A DNA stretch of 64,000 bases. Origin: Candidatus Buchananbacteria bacterium CG10_big_fil_rev_8_21_14_0_10_33_19 (GTDB lineage: Bacteria > Patescibacteria > ABY1 > 2-01-FULL-39-33). The stretch spans positions 1-64,000 of the forward strand of contig PEZY01000012.1 in the NCBI GenBank assembly GCA_002773855.1, read 5' to 3'. Positions 31,818 to 40,881 of the stretch are shown piece by piece. Made by a program: the position numbers and the translations under genes. Each line of letters starts with the position of its first letter. The first letter of the stretch is position 1. The notes under the pieces were generated by a model, which was not told where the DNA came from, did not search any database, and worked only from the letters and a program-made list of their open reading frames with translations.

Positions 31818-32141
31818 ATGCAAAATAAAGAAAATTTTCTAAAGGCAATTGATGAAAAGTTGAAAATAAAAATAACTTTTAACTCAATTGAAAAAGGAGA
31901 AATCACTAGAACTTGTGTTCCTTTTGATTTTGGTCCATCACAAAAAGATGATGCAATTGATAAATCAAATAAATATCATGTTCTAGATTTAGATTCGCCA
32001 GAAGGAAAACCGCATAATCTTGCTGTCGCAGAAGACAAAATGATTAATATTGAAATTCTTCAAGAAAAATTTAATCCAGATGATTATGTAACTTGGACTC
32101 CTAACTGGATTTACCCAAGAGATTGGGGTAATAAATCATAG
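31818..32141 (+). CDS. small WYL-like protein of the restriction island
   Basis: 107 aa. IKITFNSIEKGEITRTCVPFDFGPS and KYHVLDLDSPEGKPH, then INIEILQEKFNPDDY, read as strands of a stand-alone WYL-like ligand domain, with a YPRDWG tail that recurs in proteins near Type I loci. This family call is from memory of such neighbours and is moderate. No HTH is present. Confidence 0.6.
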   Translation: MQNKENFLKAIDEKLKIKITFNSIEKGEITRTCVPFDFGPSQKDDAIDKSNKYHVLDLDSPEGKPHNLAVAEDKMINIEILQEKFNPDDYVTWTPNWIYPRDWGNKS

Positions 32142-32206
32142 TTTTAAGTTAGTTAGATACACGTATTTAAATAGGTGTATCTATACTGTTTTAAAACAGT
32201 AATTTT

Positions 32207-33400
32207 ATGAAAACTAATCAAACACAAAAAAATATTCCTACTGAATGGCAAGAAACAAGGCTTGTTGATATTGGCGTATTTTCAAAAGGTTCTGGGATAA
32301 CGAAAGATCAACTTATAGTGACTGGTCATAACGCTATTCGATATGGTGAATTATATACAAAATATAATTTTAAAATTGAAAAAGTTTATTCACATATACC
32401 GACAGAAATAATACCCACAACAACTAAAATTAAATATGGAGACATCTTGCTTGCAGGGTCTGGTGAAACTAATGAAGAAATTGGAAAATCAGCAACCTAT
32501 CTTTTACATGAAGACTGTTACGCTGGGGGTGATTTAATTATATTTAGTCCTAAAAATGCAAATAGTTTATTTCTATCGTATTTTTTAAACATCGGAGAAG
32601 GTAGGAAAAAATTAACTGAGTTAGGGCAAGGTCAGTCCGTTGTGCATATCTATAAAAGTGAAGTTGAGAAATTAAAACTACATTTACCATCTCTTCCTGA
32701 ACAGAATAGGATTGTTTCAGTTATAGAAACTTGGGATAAATCTATTGAAAAACTTTCAAATAAAATTGAAATTAAAAAACAAATAAAAAAAGGTTTGATG
32801 CAAGATTTGTTGACCGGAAAGAAGAGGTTGCAGGGATTTAATGATAAATGGAGATTTGTAAATCTTGGTGGTACTTGTCAGGAGATTAAAACTGGAAAGT
32901 TGGATGCAAATGCAATGGTAAAAAATGGTAAGTATAGATTTTATACTTGTGCTAAAGATTTTTATCTTATTGATGATTATGCTTTTGATACAGAGGCACT
33001 ACTTGTATCTGGCAACGGTGCAAATGTTGGATATGTTCATTATTACAAAGGCAAGTTCAATGCGTACCAAAGGACATACGTATTGTATGAATTTAATGAA
33101 AATATTCTATTTATTAAATATTTATTAGATATATTTCTAAAGATTCGAATAAAAGAAGAAGTTCGTGAAGGTAATACACCTTATATAACTATGGATACGC
33201 TGACGGATATGAGTTTGAAAATACCGTCGAAGAAAGAACAGCAAAGAATTGTAAATATATTAAGCACTGCAGACGAAGAAATAAAAAGACTTGAGAATAA
33301 ATTAAAGATACTAAAAGAACAAAAACGATACCTCCTCAACAATCTCATCACTGGCACAATTCGTACACCAGAAACTTTATTAGCAAAATTAACCAAATAA
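32207..33400 (+). CDS. hsdS: Type I specificity subunit HsdS
   Basis: Full two-domain S subunit, 397 aa. First recognition domain ~15-165 ending LPSLPEQNRIVSVIETWD; helical spacer (IEIKKQIKKGLMQDLLTGKKRL); second domain ~220-355 ending IPSKKEQQRIVNILSTADEE and a final coiled coil. Each half has the typical conserved helix. It sets the DNA target of HsdM/HsdR. hsdR starts 4 nt later. Confidence 0.95.
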   Translation: MKTNQTQKNIPTEWQETRLVDIGVFSKGSGITKDQLIVTGHNAIRYGELYTKYNFKIEKVYSHIPTEIIPTTTKIKYGDILLAGSGETNEEIGKSATYLLHEDCYAGGDLIIFSPKNANSLFLSYFLNIGEGRKKLTELGQGQSVVHIYKSEVEKLKLHLPSLPEQNRIVSVIETWDKSIEKLSNKIEIKKQIKKGLMQDLLTGKKRLQGFNDKWRFVNLGGTCQEIKTGKLDANAMVKNGKYRFYTCAKDFYLIDDYAFDTEALLVSGNGANVGYVHYYKGKFNAYQRTYVLYEFNENILFIKYLLDIFLKIRIKEEVREGNTPYITMDTLTDMSLKIPSKKEQQRIVNILSTADEEIKRLENKLKILKEQKRYLLNNLITGTIRTPETLLAKLTK

Positions 33401-33404
33401 ATAT

Positions 33405-36400
33405 ATGTCACTAGAAAAAGTAAATTTCGATGAAGCAAGGCAATCACAACTCGCACTAGTAGAGCTTCTTTTGAATATGGGATATGAATATATATCTGCA
33501 GAAGATACGCTTAAACAGCGTGGTGACACAACAAACTTCATTCTTGCTGATATTGCATCTGAAAAACTGATGGAGATAAACAGTTATGAGGTTGGCGGTA
33601 CCGAGTATAAATTTAGTGAGAAAGATGTTCGAGATGCAGTCGATGAACTGGAACATATCCAATACGAAGGATTAATTGATACGGCTCAGAAGATATACAA
33701 CATCATCATGCCAACGAGTGGTGGTAAAACTATTAAGGTAAATCATGGAGGCAAGAAAGTATCGAAGAACTTTAAGTTTATTGATTTCCAGAACCCTAAA
33801 AATAATGCGTTCCACGTAACTGTCGAATTCCAAGCGACAGGTAAGCAAAATATTCGTCCCGATATCGTATGTTTTATAAATGGTATTCCTTTTGCGGTTA
33901 TTGAGAACAAGAAGTCTAGCGTACCTGTAGCTGAAGCTTTGAATCAAATGAATCGCAATCAAGGTCCAGAATTTTGTCCGAAATTATATACCTACACTCA
34001 ACTTCTTGTTGGTACAAATGGTAAGGATTTGCAGTATGGAACAACGGGTACTCCAAATAAGTTTTATGCATTATGGAAAGAAAAAGGATCTGATGTTGAA
34101 ATTCTGAATAAAGAAATTAGTGATCTAATTCAAAAACCAATTAATATAGAGGTATATGCAAAAGTATTACAAGATTTGAACGGATACACACAGAGACATA
34201 CTCAAAGAACTAATCGTATTCCGACTGAACAAGATCGAGGGGTATATTCATTATTCCGCCCAGAAAGACTTCTTGATCTTACTAAAAATTACATCCTGTT
34301 TGATGCAGGTGTAAAAAAGCTTTCACGTTATCAGCAGTATTTTGCAATACATAAAATGCTAGGGCGTGTGGAAGAAACAGAAACTACGGAACAAGGTATT
34401 ACTCGCAGAAAAGGTGGGCTTGTTTGGCATACTCAAGGATCAGGAAAGTCTTTAACCATGGTTATGTTTGTGAAGGCACTTATTGAAAATCCCAACATCT
34501 TGAATCCTAGGGTTATTATTGTTACCGACCGTCGAGACTTGGATAAACAGATAAAGGATACTTTCAAAAACTGTAATCTTAAGAAGGAAGTCATCCAAGC
34601 TACAAGTGGTCAGAACTTGATCGATTTAATTAAAGAGAAAAATCTTTCTGTTGTAACAACGCTTGTTCATAAATTTGAATCCGCCGCAAAGAAAAGTTCA
34701 GGACTGGTTGATACTGATGAAAATATATTCGTTCTTATTGATGAAGCTCACCGCAGTCAAAATGGTGTAGCGAACTTTGAAATGAACCGTATTATTCCAA
34801 ATGCATGCTATATCGGGTTTACTGGTACTCCACTCATGAAAGATGAGAAAGAGAGTTGGAGAAAGTTTGGTGGCTATATTGATAAATATACGATTGACGA
34901 TGCGTTAGCAGACAACATTATTCTTCCTCTGATTTATGAGGGTCGTTACGTTGATCTTATTCAGAATGCAGAACAGATTGATCGTCATGTGGAACGTATT
35001 ACAGAAGTATTAAACGACAAGCAAAAGAAAGAATTACAGAGATATGTTGGAAGTAAGATAATTAAGGATAATCCACAGCGTATTGTTGAGATTGCTTATG
35101 ATATTGAAAAACACTTCACTGAGAATTTTCAGAACACTGGGTTAAAAGCACAGATTGTTGCTCCATCTAAATATTCAGCGATTCTATTCCAGAAGTTTTT
35201 TGAGAATCGTGGAAACATCAGAACGGCGGTTATCATTTCTGATGAACACGAGGATGGCGATGAGGTTAATCTTCATAAGAAAGAAGTGGTTTTATATCTT
35301 GATGGTGTTAGGAAAAACCACAGTAATGTTGATAAATATGAGAAAGATGTGGTTGATAGTTTTAAGCACAATGAAGATGGAATTGAAATGATTATTGTTT
35401 GCGATAAACTGCTTACTGGATTTGATGCCCCTAGGAATACTGTTTTATATTTGGCCAAAGATTTGCGCGATCATAATTTACTTCAGGCCATTGCTCGCGT
35501 AAATCGCTTATTTGAAAATAAAAAAGAAAAACCAAAAACCGCTGGATACATTGTGGACTATTCAGAAAATGCTAAAAATATAGACACAGCAATGAAGCTT
35601 TTTGGTAATTATGATGAAAATGATGTTAAGGGAACCTTGATTGATGTCTCTGAAAAAATCCAAGAGCTTGAGCAAAGTTACTCACTGGTCCATGACCTAT
35701 TCAAAAAGATTAAAGGTTCAAATGATGACGAAGTATATCTGCAATTCCTAGCTGATCAACCAAAGAGAGAAATATTCTATAAAACACTCAATTCGTTTAT
35801 TAAAAACCTAAGTGAATGTTTTGTCTTACAAGATTTTGTACATGAATTCAAACACCTTGATCTCTACAAGCGTGAGTTGAAGAAATTTGCTGAACTTCGT
35901 AAAGCGGCTAGTTTGCAATACGCTGATCGTGTAGATCTTCTGGAATATAAACAATCACTTATTAATATTCTTGATAAGTATGTTGATGCTCGTGGTGTTG
36001 AATTGCTTACCAAACAAGTAAATATTACAGATAGGAAAATGTTTGAAGAAGCAATAGAAAATCTCGGATCTGATAAATCAAAAGCAGAAGCTATTGCTGC
36101 ACAAACACAAAAAACTATTACAGAGAAGATTAACACAGATCCTGAATTTTATGAGAAGTTTTCTAAAAAGATTTTCGAGATTCTTGAAAAGATGCGACAA
36201 GGAAAACTTGCTGACGTTGAGACCTTGAAACAAATGAAGTTAATTCATGAGGACGTAGTTAATAAAAAGGACGATAGTCTTCCAGAGAAGATTGAGTTAG
36301 AAAAAGGATCAGATGTGTTTTATAGAAATCTACGAACACAGTTTGAGGGTCTTAAAATCGATGAGAAAACTTATATTTCTGTAATTCTGGATATCTTCTC

Positions 36401-36596
36401 AATCATAAAAAATGAAGCTATTGTTGATTGGTATAAAAATATTGATGTAAAAAGAAAGATGAGAAATAGCATAGATGATTACTTATATGATATTGTTAAA
36501 GGAGATAAAAGAATTACTATTACAAATGATGATATAAAAATTATTATTGATACAGCAATACAGTTGGCGGAAAATAATTATGATTTATTTTTATAA
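33405..36596 (+). CDS. hsdR: Type I restriction endonuclease subunit HsdR
   Basis: 1063 aa motor-nuclease. N-terminal PD-(D/E)XK nuclease: RPDIVCFI near 152 and IENKKSS near 167. Walker A TQGSGKS near 342-348, DEAH box IDEAHRSQ near 446, motif III GFTGTPL, motif VI QAIARVNRLF. A C-terminal helical region binds HsdM. Intact, so restriction is probably active. Confidence 0.97.
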   Translation: MSLEKVNFDEARQSQLALVELLLNMGYEYISAEDTLKQRGDTTNFILADIASEKLMEINSYEVGGTEYKFSEKDVRDAVDELEHIQYEGLIDTAQKIYNIIMPTSGGKTIKVNHGGKKVSKNFKFIDFQNPKNNAFHVTVEFQATGKQNIRPDIVCFINGIPFAVIENKKSSVPVAEALNQMNRNQGPEFCPKLYTYTQLLVGTNGKDLQYGTTGTPNKFYALWKEKGSDVEILNKEISDLIQKPINIEVYAKVLQDLNGYTQRHTQRTNRIPTEQDRGVYSLFRPERLLDLTKNYILFDAGVKKLSRYQQYFAIHKMLGRVEETETTEQGITRRKGGLVWHTQGSGKSLTMVMFVKALIENPNILNPRVIIVTDRRDLDKQIKDTFKNCNLKKEVIQATSGQNLIDLIKEKNLSVVTTLVHKFESAAKKSSGLVDTDENIFVLIDEAHRSQNGVANFEMNRIIPNACYIGFTGTPLMKDEKESWRKFGGYIDKYTIDDALADNIILPLIYEGRYVDLIQNAEQIDRHVERITEVLNDKQKKELQRYVGSKIIKDNPQRIVEIAYDIEKHFTENFQNTGLKAQIVAPSKYSAILFQKFFENRGNIRTAVIISDEHEDGDEVNLHKKEVVLYLDGVRKNHSNVDKYEKDVVDSFKHNEDGIEMIIVCDKLLTGFDAPRNTVLYLAKDLRDHNLLQAIARVNRLFENKKEKPKTAGYIVDYSENAKNIDTAMKLFGNYDENDVKGTLIDVSEKIQELEQSYSLVHDLFKKIKGSNDDEVYLQFLADQPKREIFYKTLNSFIKNLSECFVLQDFVHEFKHLDLYKRELKKFAELRKAASLQYADRVDLLEYKQSLINILDKYVDARGVELLTKQVNITDRKMFEEAIENLGSDKSKAEAIAAQTQKTITEKINTDPEFYEKFSKKIFEILEKMRQGKLADVETLKQMKLIHEDVVNKKDDSLPEKIELEKGSDVFYRNLRTQFEGLKIDEKTYISVILDIFSIIKNEAIVDWYKNIDVKRKMRNSIDDYLYDIVKGDKRITITNDDIKIIIDTAIQLAENNYDLFL

Positions 36597-36599
36597 TTT

Positions 36600-37304
36600 A
36601 TGAAATTTATTTTTGGAACATTTATATATGACTATCAGAGAATAACTCAAAATCGTAAAACTTTGAGTTTAACTGTTTCCCCTGATTCCAGTATTACTCT
36701 TAAATGTCCGGATAATATTGATAATGAAAAAATACAGTTATTTTTACAAAAAAAGTGGTTTTGGCTGGAAAAGCAATTATCTTTTTTTAAGCAATATCAG
36801 CGGAAAATTTATAAAAGAGAATATATTTCTGGTGAGGGATGTTTATATCTAGGAAGACAATATAAAATTGTTATCAAAAATAGCACCGAAGATAAAGTTG
36901 TTCTTACTAGGGGTCAGCTTATTGTTAATACCAGAAGACAGGTTTCAAATAGTAGTTATAATAAGAAACTTATTGATGAGTGGTTTTTAAACAGAATAAA
37001 AGTTGTTTTTGATGACAGATTTTCAGAAATACAGTCAAAATTTGGTTATCATGACACATCAGGATACTCTATTAGAGAAATGAGACGTCGATGGGGTAGT
37101 ATTTTAAAACAGAAAAAGGTTTTATTAAATCCAAAATTAATTCATGCATCAAAAGATTGTATTGACTATGTGATAACTCATGAATTATGTCATAGAAAAT
37201 ATAAAAATCACGATAAAAGATTTTATAAATATCTTCAAGAAAAATATCCAAGATGGGAAAAAGTAAAGGATAAGTTGGAGATATTAGGATCAATGATTTA
37301 TTAA
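36600..37304 (+). CDS. YgjP/DUF45-type metallopeptidase
   Basis: 234 aa. Zinc motif HELCH at 194-198 with His204 (HRKYKNHDKRF) as the third ligand; RRRWGSILKQKKVLLNPKLI just before is the family signature. It follows hsdR by 3 nt. YgjP-like genes are frequent companions of Type I systems, where a role in controlling HsdR has been suggested but is not settled. Confidence 0.92.
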   Translation: MKFIFGTFIYDYQRITQNRKTLSLTVSPDSSITLKCPDNIDNEKIQLFLQKKWFWLEKQLSFFKQYQRKIYKREYISGEGCLYLGRQYKIVIKNSTEDKVVLTRGQLIVNTRRQVSNSSYNKKLIDEWFLNRIKVVFDDRFSEIQSKFGYHDTSGYSIREMRRRWGSILKQKKVLLNPKLIHASKDCIDYVITHELCHRKYKNHDKRFYKYLQEKYPRWEKVKDKLEILGSMIY

Positions 37305-37319
37305 TTATTTATTGTAATA

Positions 37320-37778
37320 ATGGATCTAAAAAAAATAAATGAATTTTCTGCAGCAAAGATATATATTAGATCGTTAAAATTAAATTTCTCTGATAAAGAT
37401 TTTGAATTTCCACCACAATACGATAATATCGATATTGTTTATAAACCATTAAATTTTAAATTTCAGATAACTTCTGTCGATGGAGGACCAAATAAATTAC
37501 TGCGTCATGGTCAATATGAATATCAAATTAAAGTCGATAAACTAATTGAGGAATATGTTTTATTTCCTATAAATAAAAAATATGATGCGTATAAAGGAGG
37601 TGGAGTTGATGATATTATTTTGTTAATACATGTATTAAGAAAACCATTTAGAGATAATTTATTTGATTTAGAAATTGATAAAAATATAGGTATAATAAAA
37701 GAATGTGCTTTAAGGAGCAAATTTAAGTCAATTTATTTAGTATTTGATTTTAAAAATGAAGTAATTCGTATTTGGTAA
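37320..37778 (+). CDS. unknown protein at the end of the restriction island
   Basis: 152 aa. DIDIVYKPLNFKFQITSVDGG has a D...(Q)xT layout loosely like a PD-(D/E)XK core, but the lysine is missing, so I do not assign a nuclease. Very AT-rich and Lys/Ile-rich. It follows the YgjP gene by 15 nt, so it is likely the last gene of the operon. Confidence 0.6.
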   Translation: MDLKKINEFSAAKIYIRSLKLNFSDKDFEFPPQYDNIDIVYKPLNFKFQITSVDGGPNKLLRHGQYEYQIKVDKLIEEYVLFPINKKYDAYKGGGVDDIILLIHVLRKPFRDNLFDLEIDKNIGIIKECALRSKFKSIYLVFDFKNEVIRIW

Positions 37779-37803
37779 AATTTTAATTATTAATCATAAT
37801 CCC

Positions 37804-38157
37804 ATGCTTCAATCTCTCTTTGCCATCTCTATTATCCTCCTAATTTTGGCCCTCTTTAAAATTAAATCTTTAAAGCAGGAAATTACGGCCCTAACTGCCG
37901 AAGCTTCCAGCGAGCACAAAGAATTATCCTATTTATCGGAGTATAATAATAAGGTGCAGGAAATTAAAACGCAAAAAGAGAATCAGATTTTGGAACTTTT
38001 TACTAAAGAGGCTAAAGTGTCTAATCGGGATGTGGTAAAATTATTACAAATTTCTAGTGCCACGGCTTTTCGGTATTTGGACGATTTAGAAAAAGCGGGT
38101 AAAATCGCCCAAAACGGCAAATTTGGTAAAACGGTATTTTATAGTAAAATTAAATAA
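37804..38157 (+). CDS. membrane-anchored winged-helix protein
   Basis: 117 aa. A hydrophobic helix (about 3-20) and a coiled coil (20-60) are followed by a C-terminal winged helix: SNRDVVKLLQISSATAFRYLDDLEKAGKIAQNG reads as HTH plus wing. A tethered regulator is the simplest view. GC-richer codons (GCC, GGC) match the following sppA-like gene, not the island, so it probably marks the return to host DNA. Confidence 0.65.
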   Translation: MLQSLFAISIILLILALFKIKSLKQEITALTAEASSEHKELSYLSEYNNKVQEIKTQKENQILELFTKEAKVSNRDVVKLLQISSATAFRYLDDLEKAGKIAQNGKFGKTVFYSKIK

Positions 38158-38162
38158 ATTCT

Positions 38163-38189
38163 AACACTTCAAGCCTAGTCTGAAGTGTT
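38163..38189. repeat. palindromic repeat copy 4
   Basis: AACACTTCAAGCC and GTCTGAAGTGTT arms. It lacks the TTTGGCT...GGGG flank and no TTGACA follows. It closes the restriction island on the right, as copy 3 opens it on the left. Confidence 0.7.
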
Positions 38190-38207
38190 CGAAATTAATA
38201 TCAATAT

Positions 38208-39083
38208 ATGATCACTAAAATCAAAAAAATCATGTTTATGAAAATCGACTTGGCTGGGCTTAAAAAGCTTGCCATTGGCCTAGTTGTTTTAGCCGCTTTT
38301 ATTACTGTCGCCAATGAAGCCTATTACTGGTTTGGCGATAGCTCTAGTTATGATGAGTTAAGTGAGGAGAGTTTGGCCGAAAATGATTGTAATGTTATTG
38401 GCATTGAACTGCATGGTGATTTATATACATATTTAAGTCCAGATAATAAAGATGCCGATGGCTTGCCCCTAGTAAATGAAGTGGCTTCGGAAAGTATTAT
38501 GGGGATGATTAATAGCGCTGAAGAAGATGAAAACATAAAAGCCATTTTATTAGAAGTGGATTCCTATGGCGGTTTGCCTGTAGCCGGTGAAGAAGTGGCT
38601 AAGGCTATGAAGAATACCACCAAGCCAACCGTTACTATGATTCGTAGCGCTGGCACCTCGGCCGCTTATTGGGCGGCGACTGGCGCCGATATTATTTTTG
38701 CATCTCGTAATTCTGATGTGGGCGGGATTGGCGTGACGATGTCGTATGTGGATAATGTGACACAAAATAAAAATGACGGTCTAACTTATAATAGTTTGAG
38801 TACTGGCAAGTATAAAGACTATGGCGATCCTAATAAGCCATTAACTGTAGAAGAAAAGCAACTTTTCCAGCGTGATTTAAATATCCTGCATCAAAATTTT
38901 ATAGAGGCAGTAGCGGAGAGCCGGAATTTGGATATTAAGACCGTGGCCAAATTAGCCGATGGTTCTACAATGTTAGGGGCAATGGCTTTGGAAAATGGTT
39001 TGATTGATAGAATTGGCGGTATAATCGAAGTAAATAATTATCTTAAAGAACAGATTGGCGGAGAGCCGGAAATTTGTTGGTAA
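38208..39083 (+). CDS. sppA: SppA-like signal peptide peptidase (S49)
   Basis: 291 aa, the short single-domain SppA. One transmembrane helix at about 18-36. Catalytic Ser151 in SAGTSAAYWAA and Lys203 in GKYKDYGDP form the Ser-Lys dyad; LEVDSYGG (116-122) is the S49 strand and IGGIIEVN the end. The start may be Met1, Met9 or Met11. It would degrade leftover signal peptides in the membrane. Confidence 0.92.
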   Translation: MITKIKKIMFMKIDLAGLKKLAIGLVVLAAFITVANEAYYWFGDSSSYDELSEESLAENDCNVIGIELHGDLYTYLSPDNKDADGLPLVNEVASESIMGMINSAEEDENIKAILLEVDSYGGLPVAGEEVAKAMKNTTKPTVTMIRSAGTSAAYWAATGADIIFASRNSDVGGIGVTMSYVDNVTQNKNDGLTYNSLSTGKYKDYGDPNKPLTVEEKQLFQRDLNILHQNFIEAVAESRNLDIKTVAKLADGSTMLGAMALENGLIDRIGGIIEVNNYLKEQIGGEPEICW

Positions 39084-39098
39084 TAAATAATATAAATT

Positions 39099-39701
39099 AT
39101 GAAACAAGTTTTAATAATAAATGGTGGCAGTACTTTTGATTCTGATGAAGACTATTTAGAATCTCTTAAAAATAAAGTTTTGTCATTAAATAAAATGAAG
39201 CTTCAATTAGATTGGAAAAATAGTCTGCAGGCTGATTTGGGCGATAAATATCAAGTCTTGGTGCCAAGAATGCCAAATACTAGTAATGCTAAATATAATG
39301 AATGGAAGATTTGGTTTGAAAAGACAGTCGCTATACTAAATGATAATTTTATTTTGATTGGCCATTCGTTGGGTGGAATTTTTATAGCTAAATATTTATC
39401 GGAAAATAAAATTGCTAAAAAAATTATAGCTACTATTTTAGTCGCGCCTCCACATGGTGATATTATTGGTGGTGAAAGTCTAGGATCTTTTAATTTACTA
39501 AATGATTTAAAATTATTTGGCGAACAGGCTAGCAGTATTACAATATTTTTTAGCCGTGATGATGTCGTCGTGCCAATTGAACATATGGCAAAATATCAAA
39601 ATGATTTGCCAGAGGCTAAGTATATTGTTTTTGATGACCGTGGTCATTTTAATACGTTGGAATTTTCTGAATTAGTGGAGGAGATTAAAAGTTTAAATTA
39701 G
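39099..39701 (+). CDS. RBBP9/YdeN-like alpha/beta hydrolase
   Basis: 200 aa. Nucleophile elbow IGHSLGG with Ser90, catalytic Asp in FFSRDDVVVP (about 151-156), and His in RGHFNTLEF. Short RBBP9/DUF1234-type serine hydrolase, cytoplasmic. It follows sppA by 15 nt, so is probably co-transcribed. Like the hydrolase at 23922 it is followed by the TPR 3' end and terminator, pointing to a duplicated segment. Confidence 0.88.
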   Translation: MKQVLIINGGSTFDSDEDYLESLKNKVLSLNKMKLQLDWKNSLQADLGDKYQVLVPRMPNTSNAKYNEWKIWFEKTVAILNDNFILIGHSLGGIFIAKYLSENKIAKKIIATILVAPPHGDIIGGESLGSFNLLNDLKLFGEQASSITIFFSRDDVVVPIEHMAKYQNDLPEAKYIVFDDRGHFNTLEFSELVEEIKSLN

Positions 39702-39708
39702 TTATAAT

Positions 39709-39745
39709 AAAAAATCCCTAGTTAATTTAACTAGAGATTTTTTAT
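39709..39745. terminator. terminator, copy of that at 24670
   Basis: AATCCCTAG/CTAGAGATT-type arms with TTAATTTAA loop and T-run. It aligns base for base with 24670-24706 except for a few changes. Confidence 0.75.
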
Positions 39746-39829
39746 TTGGTTTTCTAAGTCAATTATGATTTCTTTTTCAGTTTTTGATAGTTTTTGTAAC
39801 TGACTTAATTTTTTTAATTGTTTGGTCAT
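39731..39829 (-). pseudogene. remnant of TPR gene 3' end
   Basis: A 32-codon frame ending LSKTEKEIIIDLENQIKNL, against LSKTEKEIISDLENQIKNL at the end of the TPR frame at 24693. Everything upstream of about codon 10 is lost. It shows the 24.6 kb and 39.7 kb segments share ancestry. Confidence 0.75.
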
Positions 39830-39944
39830 GTGTAGATTATAATTGGATTTTTTTAATGTGACAATGATTAATACATATGGTAAAAATAGCCTAAAATAGT
39901 AGTATTTTCTATGCTATGTTTTATGGTAAAATAAGCCAAAATTT

Positions 39945-39991
39945 AACACTTCAAGCATAGGTTGAAGTGTTAGAATATTTTTGTCTTGACA
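39945..39991 (+). repeat. palindromic repeat copy 5 with linked promoter
   Basis: AACACTTCAAGC and GTTGAAGTGTT arms (39945-39971). The characteristic flank is on the left in reverse (AGCCAAAATT, the complement of AATTTTGGCT), so this copy is inverted relative to 1-3. TTGACA at 39986-39991 follows directly and serves the zinc-ribbon gene. Confidence 0.75.
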
Positions 39992-40058
39992 TTTTGTTAA
40001 TTTTATGATAAATATATTTAAGGACATTTTTAACTGCAACAGTAAAGGGAGAACACAA

Positions 40059-40400
40059 ATGTCAATCCTCAATACTAATAGAGCACTGTTTGACGGAAAA
40101 CTAAAAGACAATAGTGTGGTAGTGACTTATCATGAAGTTAAATGTGAGTTTTGTGGCAGTAAATATAATCCGGGTATTAATGAGGATAGTGAAAAAACTG
40201 GTGCTCCAATTCTAGTCACTGATTTCGCCAACAAACAAGTATGTGCCTGTTGTTTTCCGGCTATCGAGGAATCAGTAAAAAGATTAATGCCAGATGTAAT
40301 TAATTGGTATGCTAATTATTTGCAAAGGTCAAAACTTGAATTATATGATGCTATTGCTTCTCTGAAGCCTCTTATTGCGATAAAAAACTCGTTGAGTTAA
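40059..40400 (+). CDS. small zinc-ribbon protein, unknown
   Basis: 113 aa from ATG 40059 with RBS AAAGGGAG; a longer in-frame start at 40005 overlaps the promoter. KCEFCGSKYNPG and VCACCFP provide two Cys pairs for one zinc site; the second half is helical (PDVINWYANYLQRSKLELYDAI). No family recognised. Repeat-linked promoter, leader and strong terminator parallel the DUF397 and graspetide units. Confidence 0.7.
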   Translation: MSILNTNRALFDGKLKDNSVVVTYHEVKCEFCGSKYNPGINEDSEKTGAPILVTDFANKQVCACCFPAIEESVKRLMPDVINWYANYLQRSKLELYDAIASLKPLIAIKNSLS

Positions 40401-40416
40401 TAATGATCAGGAATAT

Positions 40417-40449
40417 ATCTCTCTTTCAACGTAAGGAGAGATTTTTTTA
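40417..40449 (+). terminator. terminator after zinc-ribbon gene
   Basis: ATCTCTC (40417-40423) and GAGAGAT (40436-40442) then seven Ts. Confidence 0.9.
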
Positions 40450-40564
40450 TTGTTTAATTAATAGCTTGTTGTGGTTTACTGTTTATTATATAATTACCAA
40501 ATAATATTAATTATATTTTTGTGTTTAATATTTAAATAAGTAAATGTTATAGTAAAATAATATA

Positions 40565-40879
40565 ATGAAAAACTCCGAAAACAATATTATTCCCTTTCCA
40601 TCCAGAGAAGTTAAGCAAGAAACTATAGAGTCTGGCTCAAATTTGGATTTAAATAATCTAACTAAAATGTTGGAGTATTTAACGGCCTTGATAAATAGTA
40701 GTGGTAAGCCCAGCACCTATAGTTTGGAATTTAAAAAAGAAATATTGGACAATAAGAATGATGAAGAATTAATAGATATTTTAAATAGCAGTAGCGAAAC
40801 TAATTGGCAATCTCATCCCGCTTATTATCAGGCGTTAGTAGCTGTATTGATTAGTCGAAAGTTAATTCCCAAGTTATAA
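40565..40879 (+). CDS. small protein, unknown
   Basis: 104 aa, acidic and mainly helical, beginning MKNSENNIIPFPSREV. No motif recognised. It ends 2 nt before the GIY-YIG gene, which supports a real co-transcribed gene. Nothing suggests membrane location. Confidence 0.65.
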   Translation: MKNSENNIIPFPSREVKQETIESGSNLDLNNLTKMLEYLTALINSSGKPSTYSLEFKKEILDNKNDEELIDILNSSSETNWQSHPAYYQALVAVLISRKLIPKL

Positions 40880-40881
40880 TA

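Noticed and set aside
28139..37778. Prophage or insertion sequence as carrier of the restriction island
   Set aside because: No integrase, transposase, phage structural gene or terminal inverted repeat is visible.
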